Source: Bacteroidota bacterium
GTDB lineage: Bacteria; Bacteroidota; Bacteroidia; 2-12-FULL-35-15
NCBI GenBank assembly: GCA_016707685.1
Contig: JADJHE010000004.1
Coordinates: forward strand, 189,352 to 253,351
Reading direction: 5' to 3'
Length of the DNA stretch: 64,000 nucleotides
Positions 36,306 to 44,916 of the stretch are shown one piece after another. Numbering within the stretch: position 1 is the stretch's first letter; each line of letters begins with the position of its first letter. Both the position numbers and the translations under genes were made by a program. The notes below the pieces were generated by a model. It saw only the letters and a program-made list of their open reading frames with translations, searched no databases and was not told the DNA's origin.

Positions 36306-37144
36306 GACAAAATATCTTTTTTATTGAATTTATAAATTGCTATTCCTAAAAGACTAACAATGTGAACAAGCAAAACAACGACTGATTGTGTTATTTGTTC
36401 AACAGGAAGCGGATCTTCGAAAAAGCTACGCCAAGCAGCCATGTGAGTGGTAAATAAATAGGGACGAATATGATCGAACATCGGGACATCAAGTGTTCCA
36501 ATAATTGTAAATAAAATAATAATTCCCATTGTTGATACAATTGGTCCAATTGAATTTTCGGAAAAACAAGATAATGTGAGTGACAGTGTTGCTATCATAA
36601 CCAATGCTAAGTAAGCAACTACAAAACCATAAAGAAATCGCCAAGAAATATCACTTTCTTGCAAAATGATTAATCCATCACTTTTTAAAACCATTAAATC
36701 ACCTGCTCCAAAAAGCAACTTCCCAATAAAAATGGCGAGGAATCCCATCCATAACAACACAACCAAGGTGTAGGCACAACCTGCTAGGTATTTCGACAAT
36801 AAAATACTTGTTCGCGAAATAGGTTTCGTAAGCAACAAACGAATAGTACCCATTGCTCCTTCACCAGAAATTAAATCCCCTGTAACAAATGCAATTAATA
36901 AGGGGATATGAATAATCAGCATTTGAAGAATAATGAAAGCCATTAAATTACCATTTAAGATGTTTCCTTCGAATGAAAGCGATTGCTCAAATGGAGCGGT
37001 AATGAATGAAATGTACATCATACCATCCAAACGCATGGCAAATAATATAATTCCGACTATTAATGTAATAGCAGCAATACCAATATAACTGCGAGGCTTA
37101 GCCGCAATTTTTATAAACTCATTATAGGTGCTTTTCCAGAACAT
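36302..37144 (-). CDS. ABC-2 type transporter permease
   Basis: A 280-residue inner-membrane protein with six predicted membrane helices (first: YIGIAAITLIVGIILFAM). It has the ABC-2 signature around DLISGEGAMGTIRLLLTKPISRTSILLSKYL, shortened here to its conserved core GAMGTIRLLLTKPISR. This subgroup includes GldF-like and antibiotic/lipid exporters. It overlaps the ATPase gene by one base and the LolA-like gene by four, forming a three-gene operon. The substrate is unknown. Confidence 0.92.
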   Translation of the reverse strand: MFWKSTYNEFIKIAAKPRSYIGIAAITLIVGIILFAMRLDGMMYISFITAPFEQSLSFEGNILNGNLMAFIILQMLIIHIPLLIAFVTGDLISGEGAMGTIRLLLTKPISRTSILLSKYLAGCAYTLVVLLWMGFLAIFIGKLLFGAGDLMVLKSDGLIILQESDISWRFLYGFVVAYLALVMIATLSLTLSCFSENSIGPIVSTMGIIILFTIIGTLDVPMFDHIRPYLFTTHMAAWRSFFEDPLPVEQITQSVVVLLVHIVSLLGIAIYKFNKKDILS

Positions 37145-38061
37145 TAATGATTGATTAGTTTTAAGAAGTAATCTTCAAGCTTACGTTTTGTTTCAATTGA
37201 AAAAACATTCACATTATTATCACAAAATAATTTATTTATAACTGGAATATTTTCTTGAGCAATGTGTAACAATAAATTAGTGCCTTGAATAGAATCTTTA
37301 TCAATTGTTACATTATTTCCATTAAGTAATTGAATTGCTTTCTCAACATTATCAACACTAAAAGAAACAATTAGTTCTTGTCCATTCAATAGGTCCGATA
37401 CACTTCCTTGAACAATTGTTCTGCCTTTATTAATAATTACCATTCGGTTTGCAATCAATTCTATTTCCGATAAAATATGAGATGATAACAAAACTGTTTT
37501 GTTTCGCTCATTTTTTAACTGTAGTATCAAATTACGAATATCGATGATTCCCTGAGGATCCAATCCAGTGGTTGGTTCATCCAAAATAATTAACTCGGGA
37601 TCATGAATCAATGTTTGTGCAATACCCAATCGTTGTTTCATACCATGAGAAAAACCACTCACTTTGTCTTTTTCACGACCTTTTAATCCAACAAATTCCA
37701 GTATTTCATCTACTTTCTTTTTGTCGGCTGTAACACCAGATAAACGAGCAAATATTTCTAAATTTTTTTGGGCAGATAAATATTTATAAAAATCAGGTTT
37801 TTCAACAATGCAACCAATTTTACTTAAAATGTAATTTCTGTCAGTAAGTAAGTTTTTGCCAAATAATTTCAACTCCCCACTTGTGGGTGAAATAAGCGAA
37901 AGCATTGTTCTAATGGTTGTACTTTTACCTGCACCATTTGGTCCAAGGAAACCAAATACATCACCACGGTAAACATCAAAGCTAACATCCTCTACAGCAT
38001 GGAATTTTCCATAGTGTTTTACAAGATTTTTTACTTCGATAATTTTTTCTGAGCTGGACAT
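37144..38061 (-). CDS. ABC transporter ATP-binding protein
   Basis: A 305-residue ATPase. Walker A is GPNGAGKSTTIRTML, the signature loop is VSGFSHGMKQRLGIAQ (SHGMKQR in place of LSGGQ), Walker B is LIILDEPTTGLDPQG, and the switch His is in LLSSHILSEIE. The signature variant is common in DrrA/GldA-like ATPases paired with ABC-2 permeases. A C-terminal domain of about 80 residues (from about 225) is typical of this group. It powers the permease encoded by the next gene. Confidence 0.95.
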   Translation of the reverse strand: MSSSEKIIEVKNLVKHYGKFHAVEDVSFDVYRGDVFGFLGPNGAGKSTTIRTMLSLISPTSGELKLFGKNLLTDRNYILSKIGCIVEKPDFYKYLSAQKNLEIFARLSGVTADKKKVDEILEFVGLKGREKDKVSGFSHGMKQRLGIAQTLIHDPELIILDEPTTGLDPQGIIDIRNLILQLKNERNKTVLLSSHILSEIELIANRMVIINKGRTIVQGSVSDLLNGQELIVSFSVDNVEKAIQLLNGNNVTIDKDSIQGTNLLLHIAQENIPVINKLFCDNNVNVFSIETKRKLEDYFLKLINH

Positions 38062-38105
38062 TAATAAGTAATCAGGAATTGATAAAACAAAGTTACGTCT
38101 AAATA

Positions 38106-39431
38106 CTATTCTTCGGTGTTGCCTAAGGCTTTTTTATAAAACATTAACACTCTTTCACGTGCAAATTTATGTTCAACAATTGGTTGAGGATAAGTCAACT
38201 CTTCGAACTCAGGAACCCATTTACGGATATACTGAAGTTTTGCGTCAAATCGCTTGGTTTGCTCGTAAGGATTAAATACTCTAAAATAAGGAGCTGCATC
38301 GCAACCACTACTTGCTGCCCATTGCCATCCACCATTGTTTGCCGACAAGTCAAAATCCATTAATTTTTCGGCAAAATAGGCTTCGCCCCAACGCCAATCA
38401 ATCAACAGATGTTTTACTAAAAAACTTGCAACAATCATTCGTACACGATTATGCATAAAACCTGTTTCATTTAATTCGCGCATACCTGCATCTACAATTG
38501 GATAACCTGTTTCGCCTTTACACCAAGCATCAAACTCTTTTTCATTGTTTCGCCATTGAATACGATTATATTGTTTTTTGAAAGCACCATTTACAACATG
38601 AGGAAAGTGAAACAAAATCATCATGTAAAATTCTCTCCAAATTAATTCATTCAACCATTGATCGTTGAGTGTTTTTGCTCGGGCTACTAATTCACGAATA
38701 CTCACTGTTCCAAAGCGCAAATGTAGACTTAATCGGCTAGTGCCATCAATTGCTGGAAAATTTCGCAATTGATCATAGTTTGAAATTTGTTTCTCGTTTA
38801 ATGTTGGAATAAAAAATTTGTATCCAGAAGACTCAAATCCAATTTGTGTTAAACTAGGAAATTCGAATGAATCTGTTTTTAAAAAATTGGATTCATACTT
38901 TTTGTTGGGGTACGATTTGATATAAAAATCTGTCAACTTCGCTTTCCACTTTCGCATGTAAGGAGTAAATACTGTGTAGGGCAAACCATCGTCTTTGGTT
39001 ACTTCGGCCTTTTCAAAAATTACTTGATCCTTAAAGGTGTGAAATGTACACTTGTTTTTTGCTAATAGATCCTGTATTTCTTTGTCGCGTTTTATTGCAT
39101 ATGGTTCGTAATCATGATTTGTATAAACAGCTTTTACGTTATAATCGGTAATTAATTGTTTGTAAATTTCTAAAGGCTTTCCATGCAACACCAACAATGA
39201 AGTACCAACACCTTCCAATTCCTCCTTAATACTCGCCAATGCCGAATGAATAAACTCAACTCGTTTATCTTTTTTATTATCTAAATTTTCAAGTATTTCT
39301 GAATCAAAAATAAAAATTGGTAAAACAGGATTACCACTTTTTAATGCGTGATATAAACCTGCATTGTCGTTTAATCGTAAATCTCTACGAAACCAAAATA
39401 TTGAAACGTCTTTCATTTTATCTATATTCAT
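38106..39431 (-). CDS. phr: Deoxyribodipyrimidine photolyase
   Basis: A 441-residue flavoprotein of the photolyase/cryptochrome family. The N-terminal antenna domain starts SIFWFRRDLRLNDN. The FAD domain has SRLSLHLRFGTVSIREL, LIWREFYMMILFHFPH, the signature GETGYPIVDAGMRELNETG followed by MHNRVRMIVASFLVKHLLIDWRWGE, and NGGWQWAASSGCDAAPYFRVFNP. It repairs cyclobutane pyrimidine dimers using blue light. It overlaps the flavin reductase gene by four bases. It is the last gene of a run folE-SDR-flavin reductase-phr, fitting a light-response operon. Confidence 0.95.
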   Translation of the reverse strand: MNIDKMKDVSIFWFRRDLRLNDNAGLYHALKSGNPVLPIFIFDSEILENLDNKKDKRVEFIHSALASIKEELEGVGTSLLVLHGKPLEIYKQLITDYNVKAVYTNHDYEPYAIKRDKEIQDLLAKNKCTFHTFKDQVIFEKAEVTKDDGLPYTVFTPYMRKWKAKLTDFYIKSYPNKKYESNFLKTDSFEFPSLTQIGFESSGYKFFIPTLNEKQISNYDQLRNFPAIDGTSRLSLHLRFGTVSIRELVARAKTLNDQWLNELIWREFYMMILFHFPHVVNGAFKKQYNRIQWRNNEKEFDAWCKGETGYPIVDAGMRELNETGFMHNRVRMIVASFLVKHLLIDWRWGEAYFAEKLMDFDLSANNGGWQWAASSGCDAAPYFRVFNPYEQTKRFDAKLQYIRKWVPEFEELTYPQPIVEHKFARERVLMFYKKALGNTEE

Positions 39432-40066
39432 AGTTCTTGAGGTAATGAATTTGGTTTTGCATAAGTCAATCTTGCAATCCGTTTAACAGTATGATAGGTA
39501 TCCAATCCATTTACCGTAATTGTATTTACATCTTCAATTGAAAGATGTCCATCTGAACCAATAATATTTTCTGGAACAATCACTTCTACAATTTTACCAA
39601 TAATTAGGCAAGTTCCATTAATAGAAATATCAACTTTTTCTACAAATTGTAATCCTAATTTTATAGTTGATTCTTGCACATAAGGCGCTTTAAGGGTCTC
39701 AGAATATTCAGGTATTAAGCCCACCGCATCAAACTCAGAAGTATTTTTAGAATAGCGAGCAGCAGTTTGGTGTGCTTTTTTAAAAATAGCTTCGTTAATA
39801 AAGTTAATGGTGTACTCTTTTGTTTCTAAAATATTCTCGAGTGTATGGCGCTCAACCGAATCTGGTCTTACAACAAAACCAAGCAAAGGAGGATGTGCTC
39901 CAATATGAACAATTGAACTGAATATTGCTAAATTCAATTGTTTATTTAAATCGGTTGTACCAATTAAAGCGACACTTTTAAAACCGCTTATTGAATTAAT
40001 GAAATTTGTTCGGAAGCGTTGTTCCATCGCATCTATATCAAACTGCGAAAATTGTTTCGTATTCAT
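39428..40066 (-). CDS. Flavin reductase-like FMN-binding protein
   Basis: A 212-residue split-barrel flavoprotein of the flavin reductase/HpaC-like family. Seen: ISGFKSVALIGTTDLNKQLN, NLAIFSSIVHIGAHPPLLGF, EYTINFI and the later LIIGKIVEVIV. It probably binds FMN and either reduces flavins or acts on a small substrate. Overlap with phr and immediate adjacency to the SDR gene place it in the folE operon. A supporting role in flavin or pterin cofactor supply for photolyase is an inference. Confidence 0.88.
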   Translation of the reverse strand: MNTKQFSQFDIDAMEQRFRTNFINSISGFKSVALIGTTDLNKQLNLAIFSSIVHIGAHPPLLGFVVRPDSVERHTLENILETKEYTINFINEAIFKKAHQTAARYSKNTSEFDAVGLIPEYSETLKAPYVQESTIKLGLQFVEKVDISINGTCLIIGKIVEVIVPENIIGSDGHLSIEDVNTITVNGLDTYHTVKRIARLTYAKPNSLPQEL

Positions 40067-40762
40067 TTATAGTTTGAGTGTTGACAAACCACCATCTACA
40101 TGTAATAGTTGTCCGGTTATCCAAGATGATTTTTTTGAAAGCAAAAACGTTACAATATTTGCAACATCCTTAGTTGTTCCTATTCTCTTTAATGGATGAC
40201 GATTACCAACAGCATCTTTTTTTTCATTTGTATTTATTAGTTTTTCCGACAAAGGCGTTTCTGTAATTGAAGGAGCAATACAGTTCACTCTTATTTTAGG
40301 AGCATATTCTGCAGCCAATGATTTTGCTAATCCTTCTACAGCACCTTTAGCCATTGAAATAGATGCGTGAAAAGGCATTCCAACCTGAACGGCAATGGTG
40401 CTAAAAAAAACAACAGAAGCTTCAGGCGATGCTTTTAAATTTGGCAATAGTTGCTGCATCACCAATGCTGCCGAAATTGCATTTATTTGTAAATCATTCG
40501 AAAAATCAGTTGCTGTATAACGGGTAAACGGTTTTAAATTAATAGAACCTGGACAATAAACCAAACCATCTACAGCTTCTTCAATGATTGGAAAAGAGGT
40601 ACTATCATTTGCATCGAAATAATAATGCGTTACATTATTAAGAGTAGACAGAAATTCATTTGTACGCGACAAAACAATTACTTCATTCTCTTCCTCCGAC
40701 AATTGCTTTACAACCTCCAAACCAATGCCATAGCTTCCCCCTACTATAACTATTCGAGCCAT
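40067..40762 (-). CDS. Short-chain dehydrogenase/reductase, possibly pteridine-related
   Basis: A 231-residue SDR. The nucleotide-binding motif is GGSYGIGLEVVKQLS (TGxxxGIG type). The catalytic set is Ser in VVFFSTIAVQ, then a shifted active-site segment HASISMAKGAVEGLAKSLA, where Ser lies four residues before Lys in place of the usual YxxxK Tyr. RVNCIAPSITETPLSEKL is also present. Loss of the Tyr means that catalysis may differ. It sits head to tail with folE (stop and start adjacent). A role as pteridine/dihydrofolate reductase making antenna pterin is possible but unproven. Confidence 0.87.
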   Translation of the reverse strand: MARIVIVGGSYGIGLEVVKQLSEEENEVIVLSRTNEFLSTLNNVTHYYFDANDSTSFPIIEEAVDGLVYCPGSINLKPFTRYTATDFSNDLQINAISAALVMQQLLPNLKASPEASVVFFSTIAVQVGMPFHASISMAKGAVEGLAKSLAAEYAPKIRVNCIAPSITETPLSEKLINTNEKKDAVGNRHPLKRIGTTKDVANIVTFLLSKKSSWITGQLLHVDGGLSTLKL

Positions 40763-41431
40763 TTAACAGTTTTTTATGTGTTGTAAGAATTCATTACGTG
40801 TTTGTTCGTTCAAAAACTTACCTCCATAAGAAGATGTAATAGTTGAACTGTTTATATCTTGAACACCACGTGAAGAAACGCATAAATGATGTGCATCAAT
40901 TAATACAGCAACATCCTCTGTTTGCATAATTTCTTTTATTTCGTTCGCAATTTGAATGGTTAATCGTTCTTGCACTTGTGGGCGTCTTGCAAAATGCTGG
41001 ACGATACGATTCAATTTTGATAATCCGATTACTTTTCCATTAGAAATGTAAGCAACATGCGCCTTCCCAATAATTGGAACAAAATGATGTTCACAGTTAG
41101 AATAAAACGTGATGTTTTTCTCAACCAACATTTCGCTGTATTTGTACTTGTTCTCGAACAAGGCAATTTTCGGTTTATTCTCGGGATTGAGACCACTGAA
41201 AATTTCTTTCACATACATTTTTGCAACACGGTGCGGAGTGCCAGATAAACTATCATCGTTTAAATCCAGACCAAGAATATTCATGATATCTCTGAACTTT
41301 TCTTCTATCAATTCAATTTTTAGATCATCGTCCAATTTGAACGCATCTTCTCTTAAAGGCGTATCAATTGAAGTCATGACATGATTATCACCTATTTCAT
41401 CAATTGCAATTTTTATTTTAGTTGGAGTCAT
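40763..41431 (-). CDS. folE: GTP cyclohydrolase I
   Basis: A 222-residue enzyme converting GTP to dihydroneopterin triphosphate, the first step of tetrahydrofolate synthesis. Seen: SGTPHRVAKMYVKEIFSGL, the zinc/active-site motif SNCEHHFVPIIGKAHVAYIS, GLSKLNRIVQHFARRPQVQE and LIDAHHLCVSSRGVQD. Zinc ligands are the Cys/His of CEHH and the later HLCV. It is the first gene after the sigma factor. In light-response clusters a second folE supplies the methenyl-THF antenna of photolyase; whether this is the only folE in the genome cannot be seen here. Confidence 0.96.
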   Translation of the reverse strand: MTPTKIKIAIDEIGDNHVMTSIDTPLREDAFKLDDDLKIELIEEKFRDIMNILGLDLNDDSLSGTPHRVAKMYVKEIFSGLNPENKPKIALFENKYKYSEMLVEKNITFYSNCEHHFVPIIGKAHVAYISNGKVIGLSKLNRIVQHFARRPQVQERLTIQIANEIKEIMQTEDVAVLIDAHHLCVSSRGVQDINSSTITSSYGGKFLNEQTRNEFLQHIKNC

Positions 41432-41438
41432 CGTTCTT

Positions 41439-41470
41439 TTTGTTTAATAATTTACACTTTTTGTTAAACA
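41439..41470 (-). promoter_or_regulatory. Putative control region of folE with two TGTTTAA half-sites
   Basis: On the folE strand the sequence reads TGTTTAA, 15 bases, TTAAACA: two half-sites in inverted order (41464-41470 and 41442-41448). They directly precede the folE start. The same half-sites occur upstream of the sigma and merR genes. Confidence 0.5.
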
Positions 41471-41983
41471 TTAGTTTTGAGCCGAAAAATCTTTTAAATC
41501 TTCCATTAAGCGTTTACGTGCTAAAAATATTCTGCTTTTTACAGTACCAATTGGCAAGTTTAATTCGTCTGCTATTTCTTTGTATTTAAATCCATCATTG
41601 TATCTAGTAAATGGAATTTTATAATCTTCGTCCAATGCATCAATTGCTTTTGTAATTTGTTTTTGATTCATTTGCGATTCGGCACTTGGACCATTTGCAC
41701 CCGAGATTGGTTTTACAATACTCAAATCCTCTGTTTGTTGTATTATCTGACGCGTTTTGATTGATCTTCTGTAAGAATTTATAAATGTATTTTTCATGAT
41801 AGTGTACAACCATGCTTTCAGATTACTTGCGTCAGCAAATTTATCTCTATACGTTAATGCTTTTAGGTAAGTATCTTGAACTAAGTCTTGCGCTTCTTCA
41901 CTGTTAAGTGTTAGGCTGTATGCAAAATTTTTCAACGGTGTACGCTGATTGATTAGCTGTTGGTTAAATTCGATTGCTGTCAT
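41471..41983 (-). CDS. ECF-type RNA polymerase sigma factor
   Basis: A 170-residue sigma-70 family factor with region 2 (LTLNSEEAQDLVQDTYLKAL through FADASNLKAWLYTIMKNTFI) and region 4 (YNDGFKYKEIADELNLPIGT followed by VKSRIFLARKRL), and no region 1 or 3. I start at the ATG at 41983, giving the usual start of this group (MTAIEFNQQL); the open frame runs 19 codons further through promoter-like DNA. No anti-sigma gene is adjacent. The neighbouring B12-type MerR gene suggests that its transcription is repressed in the dark, as for LitR/CarH-controlled sigma factors. Confidence 0.93.
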   Translation of the reverse strand: MTAIEFNQQLINQRTPLKNFAYSLTLNSEEAQDLVQDTYLKALTYRDKFADASNLKAWLYTIMKNTFINSYRRSIKTRQIIQQTEDLSIVKPISGANGPSAESQMNQKQITKAIDALDEDYKIPFTRYNDGFKYKEIADELNLPIGTVKSRIFLARKRLMEDLKDFSAQN

Positions 41984-42008
41984 AGTTGGTAGTTTTAATT
42001 TTGTGGAA

Positions 42009-42078
42009 CAAATGTAACAACAAGTTAAACAGAAAACCAAATTTTTGTTTAACTATTTTGTATTTTTATTAAACAAAA
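42009..42078 (-). promoter_or_regulatory. Promoter and operators of the sigma gene
   Basis: On the minus strand TACATTTG (42016-42009) is a good -7 box, with TTTG at 42041-42038 as -33. Three TGTTTAA-type half-sites overlap it: 42078-42069 (TTTTGTTTAA), 42053-42046 (as GTTAAACA) and 42031-42024 (TGTTTAAC). The last lies between the -33 and -7 boxes, where a repressor would block polymerase. Confidence 0.6.
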
Positions 42079-42133
42079 CAAAAGCGCCACGATTACAAAT
42101 CCATACAATTGCCTCATTTACAACAACTTAAAC

Positions 42134-43003
42134 TTAAATTAGTTTTAAGAAATCGTCTGGTGTTTTAAAAAGCTGAATATTAGCTGGAAGTTTTTGGGTA
42201 ATACTAGCTAATTGGGTCCCTGAAAGTAGAATTTTCAACTTGGGAAAAGCTTTTGATAGTTCACTAATATAATTCTCTGGGTCAACCATATTGTGCGTAA
42301 ATACAGATACCAAGTATTGTGGCTTACGGATTTCTATTACTTTTTCGAGATCCAAAAATGGAACAGATTGACCTAAGTATGTCACCTGGTGACCTCTGGA
42401 TTTCAATAGATAAGTAAAGTACAGGAGGCTTAATTCATGCAATTCCATATCAGGTAAAAACAAAACAAATGCTTTTGAATCCTTTGTTTCTGGAGCAATG
42501 ACACCATCAATTGCAACAATTAATTTCTGACGAATTAAATTAGAAATAAAATGCTCTTGTGCTGGATTAACACTACCCGTCATCCACATTACTCCTATTT
42601 TATGAAGAAAAGGGTAAACTACCTTTTCAATGGTATGGGAAAACCCATGATGAAGAATGTTATTTGAAATTATTTTCTCGAATCGTTTTTCATCTATTTC
42701 AACCATTGCAATAATCAAGCTATCAATTTGATCGCAAGGAGAAATTTGAGCATCAATAATTTTATTTACTTCCGAAACAATGGATTTATTATCTAAGGAT
42801 GCAATTTTGGAAATTTTAAACCCGTGATTATATAACAAGGTGATATTAAGTAATTGCTTTAACTCATTGTTACAATAATAACGAATATTACTCTCGGTAC
42901 GCTCAGGCTTCAGAATACCATAGCGCTGTTCCCAAATGCGAAGCGTGTGTGCTTTTATACCCGAAAGTGTTTCTAAATCTTTTATTGAAAATTTGGCAAT
43001 CAT
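42134..43003 (-). CDS. CarH/LitR-like MerR regulator with B12-binding domain
   Basis: A 289-residue regulator. The N-terminal MerR winged helix (about 3-72) contains GIKAHTLRIWEQRYGILKP. A helical bundle (about 85-165) carries W140, E150 and H151 (MWMTGSVNPAQEH), matching the W-x9-EH motif that shields the adenosyl group in CarH. The C-terminal Rossmann domain has H189 in PDMELHELSLLYF, the expected lower cobalt ligand. It could therefore bind adenosylcobalamin and release DNA in light. The residue after W140 is Met, whereas Thermus CarH, as I recall, has a His there, so the photochemistry may differ. It is adjacent to the sigma factor and folE-phr genes. Confidence 0.88.
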   Translation of the reverse strand: MIAKFSIKDLETLSGIKAHTLRIWEQRYGILKPERTESNIRYYCNNELKQLLNITLLYNHGFKISKIASLDNKSIVSEVNKIIDAQISPCDQIDSLIIAMVEIDEKRFEKIISNNILHHGFSHTIEKVVYPFLHKIGVMWMTGSVNPAQEHFISNLIRQKLIVAIDGVIAPETKDSKAFVLFLPDMELHELSLLYFTYLLKSRGHQVTYLGQSVPFLDLEKVIEIRKPQYLVSVFTHNMVDPENYISELSKAFPKLKILLSGTQLASITQKLPANIQLFKTPDDFLKLI

Positions 43004-43050
43004 TGTTTTTGTTTTGTTAGGAGTATACCAACAACAATAAAATTAACTGT

Positions 43051-43062
43051 TTGTTTAAACAA
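43051..43062. promoter_or_regulatory. Palindromic putative operator upstream of merR
   Basis: TTGTTTAAACAA is a perfect 12-bp palindrome built from the same half-site as upstream of sigma and folE. It overlaps the 3' end of lipB and is 47 bases before the merR start. Confidence 0.5.
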
Positions 43063-43758
43063 TCGTACAATTAAATAAATCGGCAAAATGTCTTTCTAAT
43101 TTTTTCTTTACCTCTTGTTCATCCACTTTTTGTCCTAATTCCTTATCCATAGAAGTTACTGCCTTATCAACAATACCACAAGGAATAATGTTACCGAAAT
43201 AATTCAGATCTGCATTTACGTTTAATGCAAACCCATGCATCGTCACCCATCTGCTTGCTCTTACCCCCATTGCGCATATTTTTCGAGCTTTGAGAGGATG
43301 CTCTGCATCTATCCATACACCTGTTTCACCAACACTTCTTCCTGCATCAATGCCATATTCTGCAAGTGTTAGAATAACCATCTCTTCTAAATAGCGTAAA
43401 TATTTATGTATATCTGTAAAAAAATTATCTAAATCTAGAATTGGGTAACCAACAACTTGGCCAGGGCCGTGATACGTTATATCTCCACCTCTATTTATCT
43501 TGTAATATGTAGCATTCTTCTCCTTTAGTTCTTGCTCATTCACCAGCAAATTGGATTCATGTCCACTTTTACCCAATGTATATACATGAGGATGCTCACA
43601 AAAAATCAAAAAGTTGTTTGTAGGAATTTGCTCGAAAACGGAAGAGTACGATTATTTACTTTTGTTTGAACAATACCATCAAAGATTTTTTCTTGATAAT
43701 CCCAAGCTTCCTTGTAGTCTATCAAGCCTAAATCAATTGATTTTACCTCTTGTTTCAT
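43055..43758 (-). CDS. lipB: Octanoyltransferase LipB (one frameshift)
   Basis: LipB transfers octanoyl groups from ACP to lipoyl domains. From 43609 down the frame shows IFCEHPHVYTLGKSG, the motif INRGGDITYHGPGQVVGYPI (GGxxTxHGPGQ), KICAMGVRASRWVTMHGFAL and GIVDKAVTSM (catalytic Lys/Cys region PCGI). The missing N-terminus (LGLIDYKEAWDYQEKIFDGI) is encoded in another frame from the ATG at 43758. The frames join near 43640, where VFEQIPTNNFL continues into LIFCEHP. A single missing base explains the break (704 bases, two more than a multiple of three). Corrected length is about 234 residues, normal for LipB. Confidence 0.92.
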
Positions 43759-43818
43759 TGTTTAATCGCTAAACGGTTTGTTATCGATTGGATAACGGAA
43801 TGGCATAATCAAAAAAGA

Positions 43819-44801
43819 TTATATCTCGGAAAGTTTTGATTTTAAATGATTGATTACATTCACTTCAACAGCATCAACACCTCTTAATTCAGCCAAAGCA
43901 ACAGAAATCCAATCTCCTAAATGAATAAAGTAAATTGCTTTCTCAATAATTGAATTTCCTTTCGAATAAATCTCAGTAATAGAAGAAGTATACTTTTTGA
44001 TTACTTCTTTATTAATATCTACACGAGCTAAATTTCTGGAGTAATCATCTTTATCTAAAAATATGAGTACGCTTAAATTTTCATTCTTTTCTGTCCAACC
44101 AACAAGTTCATTGTGATTCATTTCAGGAATGATATGATGCCAACAAAGTACTTTTGAATTTTCATTTAGTTGTTGACGAAAACGAATAGCAATTCCCTCA
44201 TTGTAAGTGGTTGCATAAATAACAGGTAATTTACCTAGTAATTTTTGAGCTATACTATTCGATTCAGCAATAATAGATTGTTCCTCGGAGTCAATTAATT
44301 TTATTGCATTTTCTAAATCAGCAACATAATTATTATTAATAATTTTATGAAAACCTAAAATAAAAAACAATTGAGTTAAAGAGTAACCTAAGCAAGAACG
44401 TGGAGGCATTCCACCAGGTACAACAATGGCATCAAAATTATTTATTTTACAACTTTCTAAAACTTTTCCACCTGATGTTACCGCAACAATTTTTGCTTTT
44501 TTCCCATTGCCAACTCCATGCAATTAATTGTTTCTTCGGTATTACCAGAATAGGACGAAACAATCACCAAGGTGTTTTCATTAACATAAGCAGGAATAAA
44601 ATATCCTTTTGTTACGTTTATTGGAACATTCGCATTTGCAACAACTAATTCAGCAACAATACTTCCTCCAATTCCAGAACCTCCTAAACCACAAATTAAA
44701 ACATTTGAAATTTTATTATTTGCGGATGTAAGTTGTGCATTTGAACCAATAGAAATTGCCTCACTCAACTGCTTCGAAAAATTTGCTACTAATGTCTTCA
44801 T
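43819..44801 (-). CDS. Bifunctional phosphoglucose/phosphomannose isomerase (one frameshift)
   Basis: The N-terminal frame (44801-44478) carries the SIS domain start ICGLGGSGIGGSIVAELV and VIVSSYSGNTEETINCMELA. The downstream frame (to 43819) continues KIVAVTSGGKVLES, VVPGGMPPRSCLGYSL and the C-terminal bact-PGI domain (IPEMNHNELVGW, with the catalytic Glu/His). The frames meet at an A-run near 44493 (MGKKAK is expected), one base short. The corrected protein of about 327 residues isomerises glucose-6-P/fructose-6-P and mannose-6-P. It is probably a gene broken by a homopolymer error. Confidence 0.9.
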
Positions 44802-44886
44802 TGTCTCTTAAAATGATGGATTGTAAAAATACATAATTTGTTGAAATTCCCAGCTATTTTTTATTTATTTATAAGCTGTTTGAGTG

Positions 44887-44894
44887 TATATTTG
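44887..44894 (+). promoter_or_regulatory. Promoter -7 box of lysS
   Basis: TATATTTG fits TAnnTTTG, 23 bases before the ATG at 44917. It lies inside the longer open frame, which supports the shorter lysS start. Confidence 0.6.
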
Positions 44895-44916
44895 CCAAAA
44901 TTTTACAAAACTAAAA

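Noticed and set aside
44884..44916. Longer N-terminus for lysS
   Set aside because: The candidate promoter -7 box lies within it and family proteins begin at the later Met.
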